Shown here one piece after another: positions 23,256-23,959 of a DNA stretch of 23,959 nt. How positions within the stretch are numbered: the stretch's first letter is position 1; each line of letters begins with the position of its first letter. The stretch comes from Lachnospiraceae bacterium UBA3802 (GTDB lineage: Bacteria; Bacillota; Clostridia; Lachnospirales; Lachnospiraceae): NCBI GenBank assembly GCA_002369155.1, contig DFEM01000007.1, positions 1 through 23,959 of the forward strand, given 5' to 3'. The translations under genes were made by a program, and so were the position numbers. The notes under the pieces were generated by a model. That model did no database searches. It had not been told where the DNA came from and worked only from the letters and a program-made list of their open reading frames with translations.

Positions 23256-23959
23256 ATGCTTAGAAACCGACTCATAGTACTGGGGCTATTTATCCTCTCT
23301 TTAGTTGCTATATCTTTTTACGGCGGCCCCGTAACTTACGGGTTTTTCTTTCTTTGTCTTTTAATACCCATTTCCTCTTTGGCTTATTGCTTTCTTGTAT
23401 ATTTCAGATTCAGAATTCTTCAGCAGATTGTTACCAAAAATATCGTGGTCGGAACACCGACAGACTATTATTTCAGACTGCAAAATGAGGACTTTTATAC
23501 CTTCTCGGGAATAAAGGTCGAATTCTTCTCAGACTTTTCAAACATTGATGAACTGGCAGAAAATCACGAATACGAAATCCCGCCTCACACGGGGCTTAAA
23601 AATGAGACATCATTAACCTGCAAATACAGAGGCGAATACGATGTCGGAATAAGAAATATCATAGTGACGGATTATTTTAAAATTTTTCGTTTTAATTTCC
23701 CAAACAGAGAGAATTTAAGAGCCCTTGTGAAGCCGCGTCTTGAGATACTCGACTCATTAGAGCATGAATACTCTGCCGATGTATTTAAAGATTCAAGTCT
23801 TAATCCAAACGAGCCCGATGTGCTTGTCAGAGAATATGTTCCGGGCGATGATTTACGAAGCATCAACTGGAAGATGAGCGCTCATCTTGGGAAACCTTAT
23901 GTGCGTACAAAAACAGGCGAAGAAAGCACAGGTGTCGGAATCATCATGGATTCCTGCCG
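23256..23959 (+). CDS. DUF58-domain membrane protein, N-terminal part (cut by window end)
   Basis: The first 234 codons of the usual MoxR partner. Two hydrophobic segments (about residues 5-22 and 27-50) are followed by a soluble beta-rich region. The hallmark DUF58 motif is REYVPGDDLRSINWK at residues 192-206. It starts at the ATG one base after the moxR stop; there is only a weak GGTG as ribosome-binding site, which suggests translational coupling. In related operons DUF58 proteins are followed by transglutaminase-like or VWA-domain membrane proteins; these would lie to the right of the window. The role is probably in envelope or complex assembly, which is inferred from family association only. 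Confidence 0.9.
   Translation, partial: MLRNRLIVLGLFILSLVAISFYGGPVTYGFFFLCLLIPISSLAYCFLVYFRFRILQQIVTKNIVVGTPTDYYFRLQNEDFYTFSGIKVEFFSDFSNIDELAENHEYEIPPHTGLKNETSLTCKYRGEYDVGIRNIIVTDYFKIFRFNFPNRENLRALVKPRLEILDSLEHEYSADVFKDSSLNPNEPDVLVREYVPGDDLRSINWKMSAHLGKPYVRTKTGEESTGVGIIMDSC

Overview
The window looks like chromosome of an anaerobic, low-GC Firmicute of the family Lachnospiraceae, probably a Butyrivibrio-like or Roseburia-like gut or rumen bacterium. This is inferred from gene content: anaerobic NrdD, pyruvate formate-lyase with its activase, a stand-alone AICAR formyltransferase next to a PurO-type IMP cyclohydrolase, and a lipoprotein GH9 cellulase. Shine-Dalgarno sites are strong (AGGAGG type) in most genes. 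I see no rRNA, tRNA, CRISPR array, phage gene or transposase gene.

Left part (1-6016, all minus strand): the 5' part of nrdD with a textbook sigma-A promoter and two NrdR-box-like dyads; a TPR lipoprotein gene; the purine pair purH-like (AICAR formyltransferase) and purO (IMP cyclohydrolase); and a Na/Pi cotransporter-PhoU protein. Two different small terminal-inverted-repeat elements (MITE-like) sit in this cluster. One lies between purO and the formyltransferase gene and is flanked by a near-perfect 11-bp duplication carrying the stop codon on one side and Shine-Dalgarno bases on the other.

Middle part (6192-11938): a surface or envelope block. On the plus strand are a DUF6056-like polytopic protein, a second membrane protein and a VanZ-family protein, the last two joined by a tandem 67-bp repeat. 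On the minus strand are two unrecognised exported proteins and a bacterial sugar transferase. Between the two exported-protein genes, the terminator hairpin of the first contains the Shine-Dalgarno sequence of the second.

Right part: a minus-strand run pflB - GT-C-like membrane protein - pflA - sugar transferase with no visible internal terminator, ending in a hairpin at 11278-11307. Then come the plus-strand GH9 cellulase, GDP-L-fucose synthase and a PAS/GGDEF diguanylate cyclase (both minus strand), and a plus-strand MoxR ATPase - DUF58 pair, the second gene cut by the window end.

Together the genes cover anaerobic dNTP synthesis, the last two steps of IMP synthesis, mixed-acid fermentation, cell-surface glycan synthesis, plant polysaccharide attack and c-di-GMP signalling. 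I see no clearly new defence or mobile system. The most unusual features are the element insertion at the purine junction, the terminator/Shine-Dalgarno hairpin, the tandem repeat before vanZ, and the glycosylation genes inside the pfl operon.
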